Of a DNA stretch of 64,000 bases, positions 56,701-64,000 are shown one piece after another. The notes below the pieces were generated by a model. That model made no database searches. It was not told where the DNA came from and worked only from the letters and a program-made list of their open reading frames with translations. Source of the stretch: Strix aluco (lineage: Eukaryota; Chordata; Aves; Strigiformes; Strigidae); NCBI RefSeq assembly GCF_031877795.1, contig NC_133970.1, forward strand, positions 44,609,967 to 44,673,966, in the 5' to 3' direction. Position numbers and translations under genes: made by a program. Position 1 is the stretch's first letter; the number at the start of each line of letters is the position of its first letter.

Positions 56701-58035
56701 AGCAAGAAAATTTAGGAGAGCGCTAGTGTTAAATATTCAGCCTCATGGTGTTGCAACACTTCTTCACTTCAGTATACAAAGCCTAGAACTTCAGCCATAA
56801 AAAGACTGTAGATCCTTTGTTCCAGCATGGAGTGCTCTATGCATGGTCACTGCAACGTGGAATGCTCACTCAGTCTTGTTCTGATCACTGCAGGTAAGCA
56901 AAGACAAAATACAGTACTGAAAATTTTGAACACTAATAGGAAAACAAGAACTTGTTAAACCCCTTAAATAGTATCAGTACTGCTATTATCACGTTTGAAC
57001 TGTTGGCTCATGACAACCACGTTTTAAATAGTTTGTCTACACTAGTTCTCTAACATACAATTAAAAATGTGAATCATTACAGGGCTACCTGTTACAGAAG
57101 GATCAAATTACTAAGACTTTTGGAGTCTGATATAATAGAACCTAAACAGAGATAGCCTATGTCATGCATAGAAAAGTAATAAAAACTCATTTTCAGATCA
57201 TGCTCTAATAAGTCAAGCTACCAAATGCTACTTTGTAGCTGGAATTTGGTGGTTTGACACTACAGTTATATGTAATGAAGTATATGGCAAGAACCTACAC
57301 TAACAAAAATTAAGCAAAGCCTTACTTAGCACAAAGGCTTACGTCTGACAGATTCAGACATCCCCAAAAGTGATCAAGAAATTCTTTTGTAATGTCACAT
57401 CATCATTTAAGCATTAAAGTAATTTTAGATTAGACCAATGACATATACCATTGAAATACATCCATTAACTTCAAAAAAGCATCTGTAAATGCCTTTTCTT
57501 TCTTAGGCTCATCAGAGAGACTAAAAATTTATGTCACAGTCTTTTAAATACTCCAGTAATTGACACTGGTTTGTCAGAAAAGTTCCATTAATAAAAATCC
57601 TAGATTTAAACTATTCTGTCAATATAAAAGAATACTTTGATCTTCATAATATTCTATCAGATATACAATTATAACTAAAATTTAAGATATCAAAATCTCA
57701 TGAGGCTCTAGAGAAACTTCAGTATGTATCCTTTTCAGAACAAGTGTAAAATGGCTGTGATAGCTGAGAAAATACTTCATCCTTTTATACTTCTACATAA
57801 ATTAAACATGCATGCAAAAACTTGCAAGATGAATGAGAAAAAGTTTACAAAATCTAATGCTTAATAACTTGTGCAGCCCTTATTTTTCATGCTAATACAC
57901 ACAAATTGCATACATATATTAAAACTAAGCACTGAATTCATGCTAAGACATTTCTAGATTGCATACTTCTGTTTGGCCTTAAACATTTACAACAGTGAAT
58001 CAAGAATAAAAAAAATGAATGTATACTTGCTAATA
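53782..58035 (-). other. CERT1: CERT1 3' untranslated region and HMGCR-CERT1 intergenic tail
   Basis: No ORF with recognisable motifs. The part next to 58035 must be CERT1 3'UTR. Candidate polyadenylation signals (reverse AATAAA) are at 55894-55899, 55563-55572 and 55228-55233; which is used cannot be told. A 17-nt pure C tract lies at 54294-54310. Confidence 0.5.
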
Positions 58036-63694
<5,659 letters not shown>

Positions 63695-64000
63695 CTATGG
63701 CCAAATACAACGAAAGAAATGCAGAACAGAAATTATCAAAACGGTTCATGATTTAATTGTTTAAAGCTTCATCAGCTTTGATAAAAACTTACCTAGAAGA
63801 TTAACACATAAATAATTTGCCACGTCAGTGTTCTCTGGTAACTACCAATGCAGACATTCTTGCATGGCAATTCACATTCATATACCAGTATTTTAAGAAT
63901 CTCTATTTCAAAAATGATTAAGCTACCTTATTTATCACTATGCACAAGGATGCATACAAGCACAGTGGAGTAGCCGACAGTAACTTGCTACCATATAACA

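Overview
The window is vertebrate nuclear DNA from a bird. Two multi-exon housekeeping genes lie tail to tail. HMGCR (HMG-CoA reductase) is on the + strand, with its last 14 coding exons at 4315-15817. CERT1 (COL4A3BP, ceramide transfer protein) is on the - strand, with its last five coding exons at 63694-58036. Both run off the window at their 5' ends. HMGCR-CERT1 adjacency is conserved in vertebrates, and in birds the pair is Z-linked. CR1 LINEs with ATTCTGTG-type 3' ends and avian-type LTRs confirm a bird.

By my own boundaries about 38 kb of the 64 kb (about 60%) is transposable elements, far above the roughly 10% usual for birds. Layout: 1-3573, a CR1 LINE inside an HMGCR intron; 4315-17.6 kb, HMGCR exons and 3'UTR with two antisense LTRs in introns; 18583-24172, a decayed class II (betaretrovirus-like) provirus that swallowed a solo LTR which itself swallowed another; 24.2-30.1 kb, CR1 scraps, an LTR carrying exactly ten copies of a 39-bp minisatellite, and a further probable LTR; 30.1-44.7 kb, a many-layered nest built inside one CR1 copy; 45282-53777, a gammaretrovirus-like provirus with nearly identical LTRs but broken genes; 53.8-64 kb, the CERT1 3' end with two more solo LTRs in its last intron.

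The most unusual element is the provirus at 32069-38159 (- strand). It has paired LTRs, a 5-bp target duplication and a primer-binding site matching the 3' end of tRNA-Ser. It has an uninterrupted reverse transcriptase-RNase H-integrase frame, but no recognisable capsid, nucleocapsid, protease or env. Its only other gene is a 170-residue coiled-coil ORF, linked to pol by an in-frame A_AAT_TTG slippery heptamer. Other points are seven tandem hairpins in the leader of the 45-54 kb provirus, a 33-bp repeat-number difference between its LTRs, and HMGCR substitutions at usually conserved catalytic-domain positions. The last, with the repeat load, makes a W-chromosome copy worth testing.

No tRNA, rRNA or CRISPR array was seen. 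Gene promoters lie outside the window. Exon boundaries come from GT-AG splice sites plus reading-frame continuity, with residue numbers in human numbering from memory of the families.
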